Shown here in pieces: positions 1 through 7,984 of a stretch of DNA of 32,061 nucleotides. The stretch comes from CAZKEW01 sp964558915 (GTDB lineage Bacteria > Acidobacteriota > Aminicenantia > Aminicenantales > UBA8522). Position 1 is the first letter of the stretch, and each line of letters starts with the position of its first letter. Both the position numbers and the translations under genes were made by a program. Where the stretch lies: NCBI GenBank assembly GCA_964558915.1, contig CAZLFV010000022.1, positions 1-32,061 on the forward strand, read 5' to 3'. The notes below the pieces were generated by a model. It did no database searches. It was given only the letters and a program-made list of their open reading frames with translations, and was not told the DNA's origin.

Positions 1-448
<448 letters not shown>

Positions 449-521
449 ATAAAAGAACTCTTGCGAGTTCCTTTCAAACCGAAGTGTTGGCAAATTGGAT
501 CAATCAAAGTCGCTCCGCTTT

Positions 522-535
522 TGTTTCAAAGATCA
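522..535 (-). promoter_or_regulatory. boxA-like antitermination site in the rRNA leader
   Basis: The minus strand reads TGATCTTTGAAACA here, between the rRNA promoter and the 16S gene. It resembles the boxA element bound by NusB-NusE in rRNA leaders. Position and motif fit; function is inferred from the family pattern. Confidence 0.45.
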
Positions 536-641
536 GGTTCTTTCTATCCCGAGAAAGAAGCTTAAATATAAATAAAAGAACAAAATTTTCAACCGGATAG
601 GTTGTTGGATACTTCTGACGTTATAGCCAAAAGGCGATTAT

Positions 642-670
642 ATAATAAGGCTATTCTTTGCTCTTGTCAA
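642..670 (-). promoter_or_regulatory. rRNA operon sigma-70 promoter
   Basis: On the minus strand a perfect -35 TTGACA (665-670) is separated by 17 nt from a -10 TATTAT (642-647). The predicted start is near 635, about 187 nt upstream of the mature 16S end. The sequence just upstream of the -35 (671-700) is a run of A and T, as in the UP elements of strong rRNA promoters. Hexamers and spacing are seen directly; rRNA promoter activity is inferred. Confidence 0.8.
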
Positions 671-834
671 GATGGATTCAAAAAATTCTAAAAATTTTTT
701 GACCCTCTCCGGGGAGGGGAAAAGTGAACGCAAGTTTACCATAAAAGGGCCGAAATTGGGGACTTTTCTTACTCCTGTTGACACAATCTAGGTCAAGCCC
801 TGTGTTTCCGCCAGGAATCGGGACGCTTCAAGCC

Positions 835-850
835 TGGCACATCTCTGGCT
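835..850 (+). promoter_or_regulatory. candidate sigma-54 (-24/-12) promoter of the pseudopilin operon
   Basis: The sequence is TGGCAC, five bases, then TGGCT. The invariant GG (836-837) and GC (848-849) are exactly ten bases apart, and the match to the TGGCAC-N5-TTGCA consensus differs at the second T of TTGC and the final A. A start near 860 would leave a ~17-nt leader containing the Shine-Dalgarno sequence GAGAGGAAGG and the ATG at 878. Pilin genes in several bacteria are known to use sigma-54. A sigma-54-type activator gene lies at 13117-14040, but a direct link is inference. Confidence 0.5.
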
Positions 851-877
851 ACCCTCCTTAACTCAGAGAGGAAGGCG

Positions 878-1258
878 ATGAAAACCAAAGGATTCAGCCT
901 GATTGAGCTGCTTATATCAATGGCTCTGATTTTCTTCCTCCTGACCGGAATGGCCCAGCTCATCATCCTCTCCTGCGCCGCGAAAAAAAAGGCGGAGCTC
1001 CACCTAACCGCGGCCAGCCTGGCCTGTTCGAAGCTGGAATATCTCAAGTCCCTCCCTTTTGAAAGCCCGGAGCTGGAGCAAGGTCTTCATACAGAATCCG
1101 TCAAGGACAGCCTGTCTGCGCAGGTCTTTTCTCGAGAATGGAGGGTCCAGGACCAGGCTGAGGATATGAAAAAGATTGTCCTCAGGATCTCCTCCCCAAA
1201 CAACCGGAAGAAGGAAGCGGCCTTTGTCCTGCTCATCAACCGAAAGCTGGAGTTCTAG
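878..1258 (+). CDS. PilV-like type IV pseudopilin
   Basis: This 126-aa protein begins with a short basic leader and the prepilin peptidase motif K-G-F-S-L-I-E (residues 4-10), with the conserved Glu at position +5 after the cleavage glycine. A ~20-residue hydrophobic helix follows. The remainder is a small polar domain with 'ACSKLEYLKSLPFE', which recalls the A..KLE.L+ stretch of PilV/PilE-type minor pilins. It would be cleaved and methylated by PilD, then inserted into a type IV pilus or type II secretion pseudopilus. The start is supported by a GAGAGGAAGG ribosome-binding site. It is the first gene of a four-gene cluster with gaps of 4 nt or less. Assignment to PilV rather than GspI is by gene order. 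Confidence 0.85.
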   Translation: MKTKGFSLIELLISMALIFFLLTGMAQLIILSCAAKKKAELHLTAASLACSKLEYLKSLPFESPELEQGLHTESVKDSLSAQVFSREWRVQDQAEDMKKIVLRISSPNNRKKEAAFVLLINRKLEF

Positions 1259-1262
1259 CTTG

Positions 1263-1976
1263 ATGAAGAGAAAAGGTTTTTCGGCCATTGAAGCCTCTCT
1301 CTGTCTGGCCCTGTTTCTGATTGTCCTTCTCGCTGCCTATGAATCGTTCGGTATCACCAGAGATTTTTTCCTCAGGTTCAAAAAGGCCGAAGAAGAAAAC
1401 CAGGCAGCTATGGCCGCGCTCGATAAAATGAGAATCGACTTACTTCACGCCGGCTCCGGATTGCTGTCGCTCATCAAGCTGGAGGCCTTGGAAGGCATTG
1501 CTATTGTAAATAACGCTCTCGTTATCTCGAGCGGAGAAAGAGACTTTTCTCTTCTCGCCGACATAAGTGAAGGTCAGGCCAGCTTTTTGGTCGAAAAAAC
1601 AACCGGTTTGAGCCCCGGGAGAGAAGTTGCCGTCGTTGATGAAGCGAAAGCGGAAATCAAAACTATTTCCTCAATAGATGGAAAATCGATTCTCCTGCAC
1701 TCTTCCCTTGAGGCCTCGTACTCGAGAAACGAAACTCGAGTTGTGCTCCTCGAGAAGACCACACTCTTCTTTGACGGAAAGACGGGCACCATCCGCAGGA
1801 AGGTGAACGCCAGTCCGGCTCAACCTTTGTTGGAGGAGGCCCTGTATTTTGAGTTCGTTTATGAAAAAGAATCGAACCTAGCTAAACTGGGCTTTGCCCT
1901 GAAATACAATAAGGAGAAAAAACATGAGCTCTGCGTTTATCCGAAAAATATTGCCTTGGCTTCCACGAACCCCTGA
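1263..1976 (+). CDS. PilW-like type IV pseudopilin
   Basis: The 237-aa product starts at the ATG four bases after the previous stop, which puts the prepilin motif K-G-F-S-A-I-E at residues 4-10; an earlier ATG in the same frame would bury it. A hydrophobic helix (about 11-30) is followed by 'AALDKMRIDLLHAGSGL', very like the R.DL..AG.GL signature of PilW. The rest is a beta-rich minor-pilin body. PilW proteins sit at pilus tips or help start assembly. The 3' end overlaps the next gene by 53 nt, indicating translational coupling. Confidence 0.85.
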   Translation: MKRKGFSAIEASLCLALFLIVLLAAYESFGITRDFFLRFKKAEEENQAAMAALDKMRIDLLHAGSGLLSLIKLEALEGIAIVNNALVISSGERDFSLLADISEGQASFLVEKTTGLSPGREVAVVDEAKAEIKTISSIDGKSILLHSSLEASYSRNETRVVLLEKTTLFFDGKTGTIRRKVNASPAQPLLEEALYFEFVYEKESNLAKLGFALKYNKEKKHELCVYPKNIALASTNP

Positions 1977-3519
1977 GAACAAAGAGAAAGGCAGCATGTT
2001 TATCGTCACGATTTTCTCGTTTTTCATTTTCTCAGCCCTCGCCCTCAGCCTGATATTTCTCTCCCAACTCTATCTCCGGCTGGGCGGATACAGAAAAAAT
2101 TCCGCTTTATTGGACTATTCCTCGGAAAACGGAATCAAAGAGGGATTCGACCGTCTGATGGAAGCCGCATCAAGCGCCTCCCTGCCTATCGTCATTTCCG
2201 AGGAAAAATATAATCAACTCGAAGACAGCGCCAGAAATGCTGAGCTCAGAATCGTCGAAGAAATAATGGACCTTCGTCTTCCGGTCGAGATTCAGGAAAC
2301 AGAAGAGAGGATGATCTGGCACAGCCAGACCAGCGGAACTCTCGAAAAAATCAGCCAAGGAGAAGGCTATTTTCGTGCCCGCTTCAAGCTACTCATAAAT
2401 TCAGAAGGAGGGCTGGAGAATTTCCTGCCAAAAAGGGTGTCTAGCCTTGAAACCCGGCTGGATATTCTGGCCGGGCACGTTCCTCTCCCCATAATTCCTT
2501 TTCTTGTCAGCAAAGATATGGACCCAGAAGAGAGAGAGAATTTCGGAGCGAACAACCCGATCCGCTTTTTCCGATGGCCTGATAACCTGCTCGTCCCACA
2601 GGCGAGTATCGTCGAAGAGGGCCTGATTCCGCAAGACGCCACTCCCTTCTTGGAAAAAGCGCTCGATATAAAAATCTTTAGGCCGCAGGATCTTACCAAC
2701 GCCCGCCTTCGCACTGCTCTCGGACTGGAAAACTCAACCGAACCGGTTCCCGAAGGAGTTTATCTCATCGAGAATGACCTGGGATTAGGGGGAATCTATG
2801 TTCAGGGGGACGTCAAAGAAATGATTACTGCTATAGAGCAGGACTTCCAGGTCATTTCCTTCCGGATGAGCGCGGGCGTTTGGGTCATCAAGTTCAGCCC
2901 GGCGCAAAGCAAGACATATTTTTATTCTCCGGACGGAGCGCGAGATTATGACCTGGTTCCTCTGGGCTTCATCATTGTCAGCGGCAAAATTGAATCCCTG
3001 GGCGGCGGCGCGGCGGACCCCACGGGCAATATTAGTATCGTTAAGGATAAAGAAGTCGCTTCTATACTCCAAGGGATCAATCTGATGATTGTCGCTTCAG
3101 AAGCGGTCAACATCAGCTCGCATCTTCTTCGCCAGGGGCTCAAATGGCAGGAAGGCGTTCCTTATGTCAAAGAAGAAAACGCGCAGCTCCTCATTTTCTC
3201 TACCGGCCGAGACTTCCAGGATGGCCAAATGAAGCAAGGCGGCATCACAATCGATTCAAATGCTCCTCAGAACACTCAGATTCAGGCCGGGCTCACAGCC
3301 CAGGGAGAAGGTTTCAAGATCTTCGGAGAGGAGAAGACCGTCCGCATCTTGGGGAGCCTTCAGACCAGTAATTATATCTCGGGAGGAAGCCAACTTGAAT
3401 TAACTCCCCTCTTTCCTCTAGCCAGCTTGCACGATTCATCCTTCAATGCACCCGCAACTGCGCAGCCAGTTCTTTTCCTAGCTTCTTTCGGGCTCCTAGA
3501 ATGGAAGGAATATTATTAA
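1924..3519 (+). CDS. PilX-like pilus assembly protein
   Basis: This 531-aa protein has a short cytoplasmic N-terminus ending in K-G-S (about residues 22-24), a single membrane helix (about 25-47), then 'LGGYRKNSALLDYSSENGIKEG'. This fits the PilX N-terminal pattern (basic residue-G-S, helix, A.EAG.+.G), which lacks the usual G-F-x-x-x-E. The large remaining domain (about 60-531) is extracytoplasmic and not recognised. Its last third resembles the C-terminal part of PilX-like proteins, with a beta-rich 'GGITIDSNAPQNTQIQAGL' stretch. The start ATG has a good AAGGAG at 1911-1916 and lies inside the end of the upstream gene. It is longer than typical PilX (about 170-200 aa), so a separate adhesin or scaffold function is possible. 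Confidence 0.7.
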   Translation: MSSAFIRKILPWLPRTPENKEKGSMFIVTIFSFFIFSALALSLIFLSQLYLRLGGYRKNSALLDYSSENGIKEGFDRLMEAASSASLPIVISEEKYNQLEDSARNAELRIVEEIMDLRLPVEIQETEERMIWHSQTSGTLEKISQGEGYFRARFKLLINSEGGLENFLPKRVSSLETRLDILAGHVPLPIIPFLVSKDMDPEERENFGANNPIRFFRWPDNLLVPQASIVEEGLIPQDATPFLEKALDIKIFRPQDLTNARLRTALGLENSTEPVPEGVYLIENDLGLGGIYVQGDVKEMITAIEQDFQVISFRMSAGVWVIKFSPAQSKTYFYSPDGARDYDLVPLGFIIVSGKIESLGGGAADPTGNISIVKDKEVASILQGINLMIVASEAVNISSHLLRQGLKWQEGVPYVKEENAQLLIFSTGRDFQDGQMKQGGITIDSNAPQNTQIQAGLTAQGEGFKIFGEEKTVRILGSLQTSNYISGGSQLELTPLFPLASLHDSSFNAPATAQPVLFLASFGLLEWKEYY

Positions 3520-3942
3520 ATGAAGAACGGATTTTCTCTTCTCGAGGCGCTGCTTATGCTTGCGGTCGCATCCATTCTTCTTTATGCCGGGTCGAACGCC
3601 CTCTCGAACATCGCGCCAAAATTCAGGCTCAAGAGAGCAACCTGGGAAATCCAGACACGATTGAACTATGCACGCTACAAAGCGATATTCGAAGGAACGG
3701 ACGTCCGGGTCTCATTCGGGCCCGGTGGCTACACGATCGAAAAATATGACGACGTCCTGAAGGGATGGAAAGTGGATGCCAGCGGATCATTCGAAGGCGT
3801 AACAGTCGAAGCGAACAACAGACCGACTTTCCATCCCTTGGGCACCGTCTCCAACCTGGCGACAATCACGGTTTCAAATTCCTGGGGAGGATTCAGGATT
3901 ACTCTAGCGATTTCAGGGAGAATCCGGGTGGTGAAAATTTGA
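3520..3942 (+). CDS. fimT: GspH/FimT family pseudopilin
   Basis: The 140-aa protein begins N-G-F-S-L-L-E, a textbook prepilin cleavage motif, followed by a hydrophobic helix. The C-terminal half has the GspH/FimT pattern: F-x-P-x-G (about residues 106-110), then 'TITVSNSWGGFRITL' and a closing 'SGRIRVVKI'. FimT/GspH are minor pilins, and FimT of some species binds DNA during uptake. The ATG immediately follows the stop of the upstream gene, completing a PilV-PilW-PilX-FimT operon. The gene ends 12 nt from the convergent response-regulator stop. Confidence 0.9.
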   Translation: MKNGFSLLEALLMLAVASILLYAGSNALSNIAPKFRLKRATWEIQTRLNYARYKAIFEGTDVRVSFGPGGYTIEKYDDVLKGWKVDASGSFEGVTVEANNRPTFHPLGTVSNLATITVSNSWGGFRITLAISGRIRVVKI

Positions 3943-3954
3943 TCCAACTATCCG

Positions 3955-4698
3955 CTAACCGATATGCAACCCCTCTATCTTGTGCATGACCTCCCCCAGC
4001 TCCGCAGCCGAGGAAATATGGCTTTGGGCCCCCCAGCGCGAGACTTCCGCTTCACTTTCTTCCTTGCTCAAATGAGGCGCGAGGAGGATAACGGGGATGG
4101 CCTGCGTGCTCGAAGATTTTCTCAGCTCCTCAAAAACCATGGACACGTGCTTCTCGGGCAGAAAAATATCCAGGAAAATCACGTCGGGTTTCTCTATCTG
4201 GATATGACCTAAAGCCCCTTTCCCTCCGGCAAAGGTATTCACCTGATATCCCTGCCTGAGGAGTCTCATTTCTATCATCGTTGACAGTCGGGACGCCCCC
4301 GTGATCATCATCACCCTGGCAATTCTCCTTTGGGGCTTGCCGATAACCTTCTCCACGCTCTCGATGAGCGCCTTGGGGTCATAGGGTTTCTTGATATAAC
4401 CGATAATGCCGGCCCGGTAGCATTCCTGAACAAACTTCGGGGAACTGATGATGGTCAGAGCGATGATGGGCACATGTTTGGTTTGCGGGTTCTCTTTAAG
4501 CTTAATCGTGGCCTCCAGGCCATGCATTCCAGGCATAATCATATCCATTAAAATCAAGTCGGGCTGGTGCTTTTCGGCAATCTTGATTCCTTCTTTCCCG
4601 TTCTTGGCCACCATGACATCATATCCTATAGGCTCGAGATGCTTTCTGATGAGTTCAATCTGAATAGCATCGTCTTCGACTAGGAGTATTTTTGCCAT
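3955..4698 (-). CDS. Response regulator with two receiver domains, second degenerate
   Basis: The 247-aa protein is two CheY-like receiver domains with no output domain. The first (about 1-125) is complete: acidic pair D9-D10, phosphoacceptor D52 in LMDMIMP, T82 and K104-P105. The second (about 127-245) keeps the central Asp in FLDIFLP but has TGAS where the acidic pair should be and no K-P at the end, so it is unlikely to bind Mg2+ or be phosphorylated normally. It may work as a diffusible phosphorelay or dimerisation partner, perhaps for the adjacent pilus genes. No kinase gene is in the window. Its own sigma-70 promoter lies at 4834-4862, leaving a ~130-nt leader. Confidence 0.9.
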   Translation of the reverse strand: MAKILLVEDDAIQIELIRKHLEPIGYDVMVAKNGKEGIKIAEKHQPDLILMDMIMPGMHGLEATIKLKENPQTKHVPIIALTIISSPKFVQECYRAGIIGYIKKPYDPKALIESVEKVIGKPQRRIARVMMITGASRLSTMIEMRLLRQGYQVNTFAGGKGALGHIQIEKPDVIFLDIFLPEKHVSMVFEELRKSSSTQAIPVILLAPHLSKEESEAEVSRWGAQSHISSAAELGEVMHKIEGLHIG

Positions 4699-4833
4699 CT
4701 TTCATGCATCCCCAGAATCACATATTCTTTCCTTCGAAATATTTCTTCAATGCATTAAAACAAAAACACGCAGATAAGGCAGGAAAAAAACAAACACATA
4801 TGGGTTGTTCTCCAATCTTCCCCATAGATTTTG

Positions 4834-4862
4834 ATTATATTTTTAAAATTCTCTTCTGTCAA
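4834..4862 (-). promoter_or_regulatory. Consensus sigma-70 promoter for the response regulator
   Basis: The minus strand carries a perfect TTGACA (4857-4862), a 17-nt spacer and a perfect TATAAT (4834-4839). Transcription should start near 4827, about 130 nt before the response-regulator ATG. No clear Shine-Dalgarno sequence or leader structure was recognised between them. Confidence 0.8.
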
Positions 4863-4898
4863 AAGAAAAATAAGGCAGGAAGACCGCGACTAAAGGAT

Positions 4899-4927
4899 TT
4901 GCAGAGATTATCTTTTTAGGGTATAAA
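4899..4927 (+). promoter_or_regulatory. Sigma-70 promoter for surE
   Basis: On the plus strand TTGCAG (4899-4904), 17 nt, then TATAAA (4922-4927). The predicted start near 4934 gives a ~64-nt leader before the surE ATG at 4998. It lies about 40 nt from the divergent response-regulator promoter, so the intergenic stretch 4699-4997 is accounted for. Confidence 0.65.
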
Positions 4928-4997
4928 ATGTCCGCGAAAGAAATTCGCCAAGATAGAGATGATCATAGGCTTAAATGGGCTTTGGAAGGAGAACGAT

Positions 4998-5864
4998 ATG
5001 AGTAAGAATGGCCTGCCCCTACTGATTCATAGAGCGGCATATCTTTTTATCGTTTTTCTGCTGTTAAGCAACGTTGTCTGCGGCCAGCAGCCGTATCGGA
5101 TCCTTGTCTCTAACGACGACGGGATAGATCACCCGGGGACAAAAGTCTTGATTCCCGAGCTCAGTCCGCTGGGTGAAATTACGGTAGCCGCCCCATCAAA
5201 AAATGCGAGCGGAGTCGGGCACGGGACGACTTTTCCCGGCCCTATCCCGGTCGAGTCCTGGGAACTCGGCGGCGTCAAATGGTTCTCCATTGAAGCACTT
5301 CCGGCCACGTGTGTTCGGCTAGCCCTGACTTCCCTTCTGAGCGAAAAACCGGATCTGGTGGTCGCGGGAATCAATAAGGGAGCCAATGTCGGAGTCATCA
5401 CCTTCTCTTCGGGAACTGTGGCCTGCGCCCGCGAGGCCGCCTACAGAGGCATACCTGCCGTGGCTGTACACATGCCAAGGGAAAAAACCATGGATTATGA
5501 CGCAGCCGCCGATTTTGTGGCCGCCCTGGCCAAAGAGATCAAAGCAAAGGGGTTGCCTCCTGGCACATACCTGAACGTAAATATCCCGGCCCTGCCCAAG
5601 GACCAGATCAAAGGAGTTTTGATCACCAAACAGGACCTTCGTCCTTCGGACGAATGGTATGAAAAGAGGGTTGGCCCAGACGGGAAAGCTGGCTACTGGT
5701 CGATTTATAAAGTCGTCGAAGGTGGCGACCCGAAGAGCGATGCCTGGGCGCTGAGCCAGGGATATATATCCATCACACCATTCTCTATTGATCAAACGCA
5801 GTTTTCTGAAATCAAGAATTTGGAAAATTGGGAAATTGTGAATCCCAAAAAGTGGTCAAAGTGA
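4998..5864 (+). CDS. surE: Exported SurE-type 5'/3'-nucleotidase
   Basis: The 288-aa product has the SurE metal-binding signature S-N-D-D-G-I-D-H-P-G (N39, D40, D41), 'VAGINKGANVG', and the S-G-T-V-A-C-A-R-E-A helix of the family. SurE dephosphorylates nucleoside monophosphates. It is preceded by a clear signal sequence (about residues 1-29: basic start, hydrophobic core, then V-V-C-G-Q-Q), so the mature enzyme should be periplasmic; classical SurE is cytoplasmic. The start ATG has GGAAGGAG at 4984-4991; an upstream in-frame ATG at 4959 has none. It may salvage extracellular nucleotides. The next gene lies 40 nt downstream and also encodes an exported protein. Confidence 0.9.
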   Translation: MSKNGLPLLIHRAAYLFIVFLLLSNVVCGQQPYRILVSNDDGIDHPGTKVLIPELSPLGEITVAAPSKNASGVGHGTTFPGPIPVESWELGGVKWFSIEALPATCVRLALTSLLSEKPDLVVAGINKGANVGVITFSSGTVACAREAAYRGIPAVAVHMPREKTMDYDAAADFVAALAKEIKAKGLPPGTYLNVNIPALPKDQIKGVLITKQDLRPSDEWYEKRVGPDGKAGYWSIYKVVEGGDPKSDAWALSQGYISITPFSIDQTQFSEIKNLENWEIVNPKKWSK

Positions 5865-5904
5865 TTTTTTTCACAGGCCAATTCTAGCAAAGGAGGATAG
5901 GGCC

Positions 5905-6462
5905 ATGAAAAAAAAGATATTATGCTTAGTTTCTTTTCTCATCGTTTTCTGCTTGCTTCCGGTCAGTCCTTATCCAACAAGTACCACGCAGACACAAACC
6001 GTAACCGTTCAGGAGGTCGAGCCATTTGTCTATATTTGTGTCCGTTATAAGGGCTCGTTCAGCCAGATTCAGGACGCCATCGGCAAGCTGATGGAAGAGG
6101 TCAGGTTGCAGAATGTTGCCCCTCAAGGTTCGCTTATAGGAATTTATTACAGCAACCCCGAAGTAGTTAGCCCCGAAGCGCTGGAGTGGGAAATGGCATT
6201 CCCTGTAACGCCGCAGGCTTTTATCCAAGCACCGCTTGAGAAGAAAGAATGGAGTTTCACCAAGGTGGCCAGCGCTCTCCACAAGGGGTCGTATGAAACG
6301 ACCGGGGATACCATTACGAACATCCTGGATTGGATGGAGGCCAACGGTTGCGCCCAGGCTGGACCAATACTCGAGCGCTATCTGGATATGGACCCGTCCT
6401 CGATCAAGCCGGAGGACCTCAGAACAGAAATCTGGGTTCCCATTAAGAAAAAAGAGAGCTGA
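5905..6462 (+). CDS. Secreted GyrI-like small-molecule-binding protein
   Basis: The 185-aa protein has a signal peptide (about 1-23) followed by one GyrI/AraC effector-binding-like domain: 'VEPFVYICVRYKGSFSQIQDAIGKL', a central 'GIYYSNPEVVSPEALEWEMAF', and a C-terminal 'LRTEIWVPIKKK'. These match the three conserved blocks of the family (start strand, mid P..P..L..E, final E+..P+). The family binds amphipathic or toxic small molecules; export of a stand-alone domain suggests a periplasmic binding role, but the ligand is unknown. AAAGGAGG lies 8 nt before the ATG. It is probably co-transcribed with surE. Confidence 0.8.
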   Translation: MKKKILCLVSFLIVFCLLPVSPYPTSTTQTQTVTVQEVEPFVYICVRYKGSFSQIQDAIGKLMEEVRLQNVAPQGSLIGIYYSNPEVVSPEALEWEMAFPVTPQAFIQAPLEKKEWSFTKVASALHKGSYETTGDTITNILDWMEANGCAQAGPILERYLDMDPSSIKPEDLRTEIWVPIKKKES

Positions 6463-6512
6463 TAAGAAGCATCCGTGAGATTCGGCTGGACGGGCTAAGC
6501 AGAGGAGAAGAA

Positions 6513-6530
6513 AACTCTTCGTTCAGAGTT
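6513..6530 (-). terminator. Weak terminator-like hairpin at the 3' end of the QueG-like gene
   Basis: AACTCT and AGAGTT pair around a 6-nt loop and include the stop codon of the minus-strand gene. On that strand the hairpin is followed by TTTTCTTCTCC, a broken T tract. The stem is short and A+T-rich, so termination is only a possibility. Confidence 0.3.
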
Positions 6531-7203
6531 CCGAAAAAACCCTGCAGGCTTTGACGCAGACTCCGCAAATAAACTGACTGACGATACCAGAGCGTCTGAA
6601 CTCTTTGAGCTTCTCGAAGCACGCTTGATGGTCGAACTCTCCCTTTGTCTCTTTGATGGCGGCAGCCGGACAACTGGAGAGGCAGAGCATGCACTCGCCA
6701 CAATCCAAGTCTAAAGGCTTATCCGGATAGAGCGGCATGTCCGTGAGGACAGTGACCAGACGGAATTGCGATCCCAGTTGAGGATTGACAAGAAGATTGT
6801 TGCGACCGATCCAGCCTAATCCCGCCAAATGCCCTATCTTTTTATGGGACAAATGGCCCTGCTGCCGCTCCCAATCGATGATCTGAGAGGCGGGTATTGG
6901 CAGGGCGTTATATCCCGAGTCCTGGATGCGGACTGACAGGAGCAAAGCAGCTCTATCAAGAAAATAATTGACCTGGCGATAGAGATGAAAATAAAGCGGC
7001 GTGGGCCGGTCGATAATTTCCTCAAGCACAGACTGGATGAGCCTCTGGCCGAGAGAAATTCCTCGAACGAAGGTGTTCCTGAGTTTCCGGTCAAGATTGA
7101 ATTCGTTCCTGGCTTCAGTGATATCGGCAATGCCGAAGAGGCTGACTCCAAGCTCGGAGGTGAGATTCTTAAGGCTCTCCCTATTTTCTTGTTCTTTGGT
7201 CAC
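6523..7203 (-). CDS. QueG-like protein with two 4Fe-4S clusters
   Basis: The 226-aa protein ends in a double-cluster ferredoxin module: C168-x2-C171-x2-C174-x3-C178-P and C195 ... C213-x2-C216-x3-C220. Before it is 'IGHLAGLGWIGRNNLLVNPQLGSQFRL', the hallmark of epoxyqueuosine reductase and reductive-dehalogenase-related proteins. QueG proper is usually about 310-380 aa and contacts cobalamin, so this shorter paralog may be a different corrinoid-linked reductase. The start is GTG; no other good start precedes the conserved N-terminal helix. The promoter at 7210-7238 places the predicted transcription start on the GTG itself. Confidence 0.8.
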   Translation of the reverse strand: MTKEQENRESLKNLTSELGVSLFGIADITEARNEFNLDRKLRNTFVRGISLGQRLIQSVLEEIIDRPTPLYFHLYRQVNYFLDRAALLLSVRIQDSGYNALPIPASQIIDWERQQGHLSHKKIGHLAGLGWIGRNNLLVNPQLGSQFRLVTVLTDMPLYPDKPLDLDCGECMLCLSSCPAAAIKETKGEFDHQACFEKLKEFRRSGIVSQFICGVCVKACRVFSEL

Positions 7204-7209
7204 GGGCCC

Positions 7210-7238
7210 ATTTTAGCCGTGCCGTTTTAGGGTGTCAA
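7210..7238 (-). promoter_or_regulatory. Sigma-70 promoter giving a leaderless QueG-like mRNA
   Basis: The minus strand has a perfect TTGACA (7233-7238), 17 nt, then TAAAAT (7210-7215). The expected start, 6-8 nt downstream, falls at 7202-7204, on the GTG start codon at 7201-7203. The -35 sits in the inverted repeat 7234-7249 shared with the divergent ndk promoter. Confidence 0.7.
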
Positions 7239-7244
7239 CCAAAG

Positions 7245-7273
7245 TTGACTCCGGCTCAGGATTAGGATATATC
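7245..7273 (+). promoter_or_regulatory. Sigma-70 promoter for ndk, sharing an inverted repeat with the divergent promoter
   Basis: TTGACT (7245-7250), 17 nt, TATATC (7268-7273). The -35 and that of the opposite promoter form a 6-4-6 inverted repeat (GTCAAC at 7234-7239, GTTGAC at 7244-7249). The two promoters point away from each other with only 6 nt between the -35 boxes, so polymerases would compete for the site. Confidence 0.55.
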
Positions 7274-7317
7274 AAAGCATAAATGTGTGCGCCTGCCCGC
7301 ATGAAGAAGGAGTTATC

Positions 7318-7722
7318 ATGACGGAAAAAACTCTGACGATCATAAAGCCTGATGCGATTAAAAAAAAAGTGATGGGCAAGATCATCCAACGGATCGAAGA
7401 TGAAGGATTTAAAATCATCGGTCTGAAAATGCTTTCTCTCTCAAAAAAAGAAGCGCAGGGATTTTATGTTGTTCACAAGGACAAAAAATTCTATGAAAGC
7501 CTGACGGACTTTATGTCTTCTGGAGAAATCGTGGTCATGATCCTTGAAGGAGAGAGCGCCATCTCGCACTGGCGAGAGGTCATGGGAGCGACCGATCCTG
7601 CCCTGGCCAGGCACGGCACGATCCGGCACGAGTTTGGGTTCTCTATCGAAAGAAACTGTGTCCATGGCTCTGATAGCACTGCGACGGCAGAATGGGAAAT
7701 CGGCTATTTTTATAAAAAATAG
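7318..7722 (+). CDS. ndk: Nucleoside diphosphate kinase
   Basis: The 134-aa enzyme transfers the gamma phosphate between nucleoside triphosphates and diphosphates through a phosphohistidine. Visible hallmarks are T-L-T-I-I-K-P-D-A at the N-terminus, 'GATDPALARHGTIRHEFG', and the active-site N-C-V-H-G-S-D-S with H116. Length is normal for a bacterial Ndk (about 135-145). The usual A.PGTIR is replaced by ARHGTIR, a small departure. The start is set by AAGGAG at 7306-7311. An earlier ATG at 7285 in the same frame gives eleven residues that match nothing in the family. Confidence 0.97.
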   Translation: MTEKTLTIIKPDAIKKKVMGKIIQRIEDEGFKIIGLKMLSLSKKEAQGFYVVHKDKKFYESLTDFMSSGEIVVMILEGESAISHWREVMGATDPALARHGTIRHEFGFSIERNCVHGSDSTATAEWEIGYFYKK

Positions 7723-7984
7723 GGTAAATAATGAACTTATATAGCGCAATATGTGGTATGGGGGGAAGCAGCTCCACAATATAAAAGCCCACAATTGTTT
7801 TCTGTCGCCTCCGCCAAATTATTTGCATTAAAAAACCACAAAAAATGCTTGACTTTTTCCCTTCTGTTCATTAGATTTATAATACGCCTTGGATGAGTTA
7901 TATGGGTTTCTTAAAAGATTATTGATTTCTCCCTTAATCCCTGCTCATTCCAAAAGGCGTGCCTAGTTTTTAAAGGAGGCATGT
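7723..7984. other. A+T-rich intergenic region
   Basis: 262 nt without a gene. It holds a perfect TATAAT (7878-7883, plus strand) that could serve the following small gene, but no -35 at proper spacing (a TTGACT at ~7849 is 23 nt away). No clear terminator follows ndk. The AAAGGAGG of the next gene is at about 7971-7978. Confidence 0.5.

Noticed and set aside
788..855. Resemblance to a GEMM (cyclic di-GMP-I) riboswitch before the pilin operon
   Set aside because: GGTCAAGCC, a hairpin and GGGACGC...AAGCC recall GGGCAAACC...GGGACGCAAAGCC, but the most conserved core carries a 2-nt insertion and the 3' arm is too short. The sigma-54 promoter in the same place would make it untranscribed.
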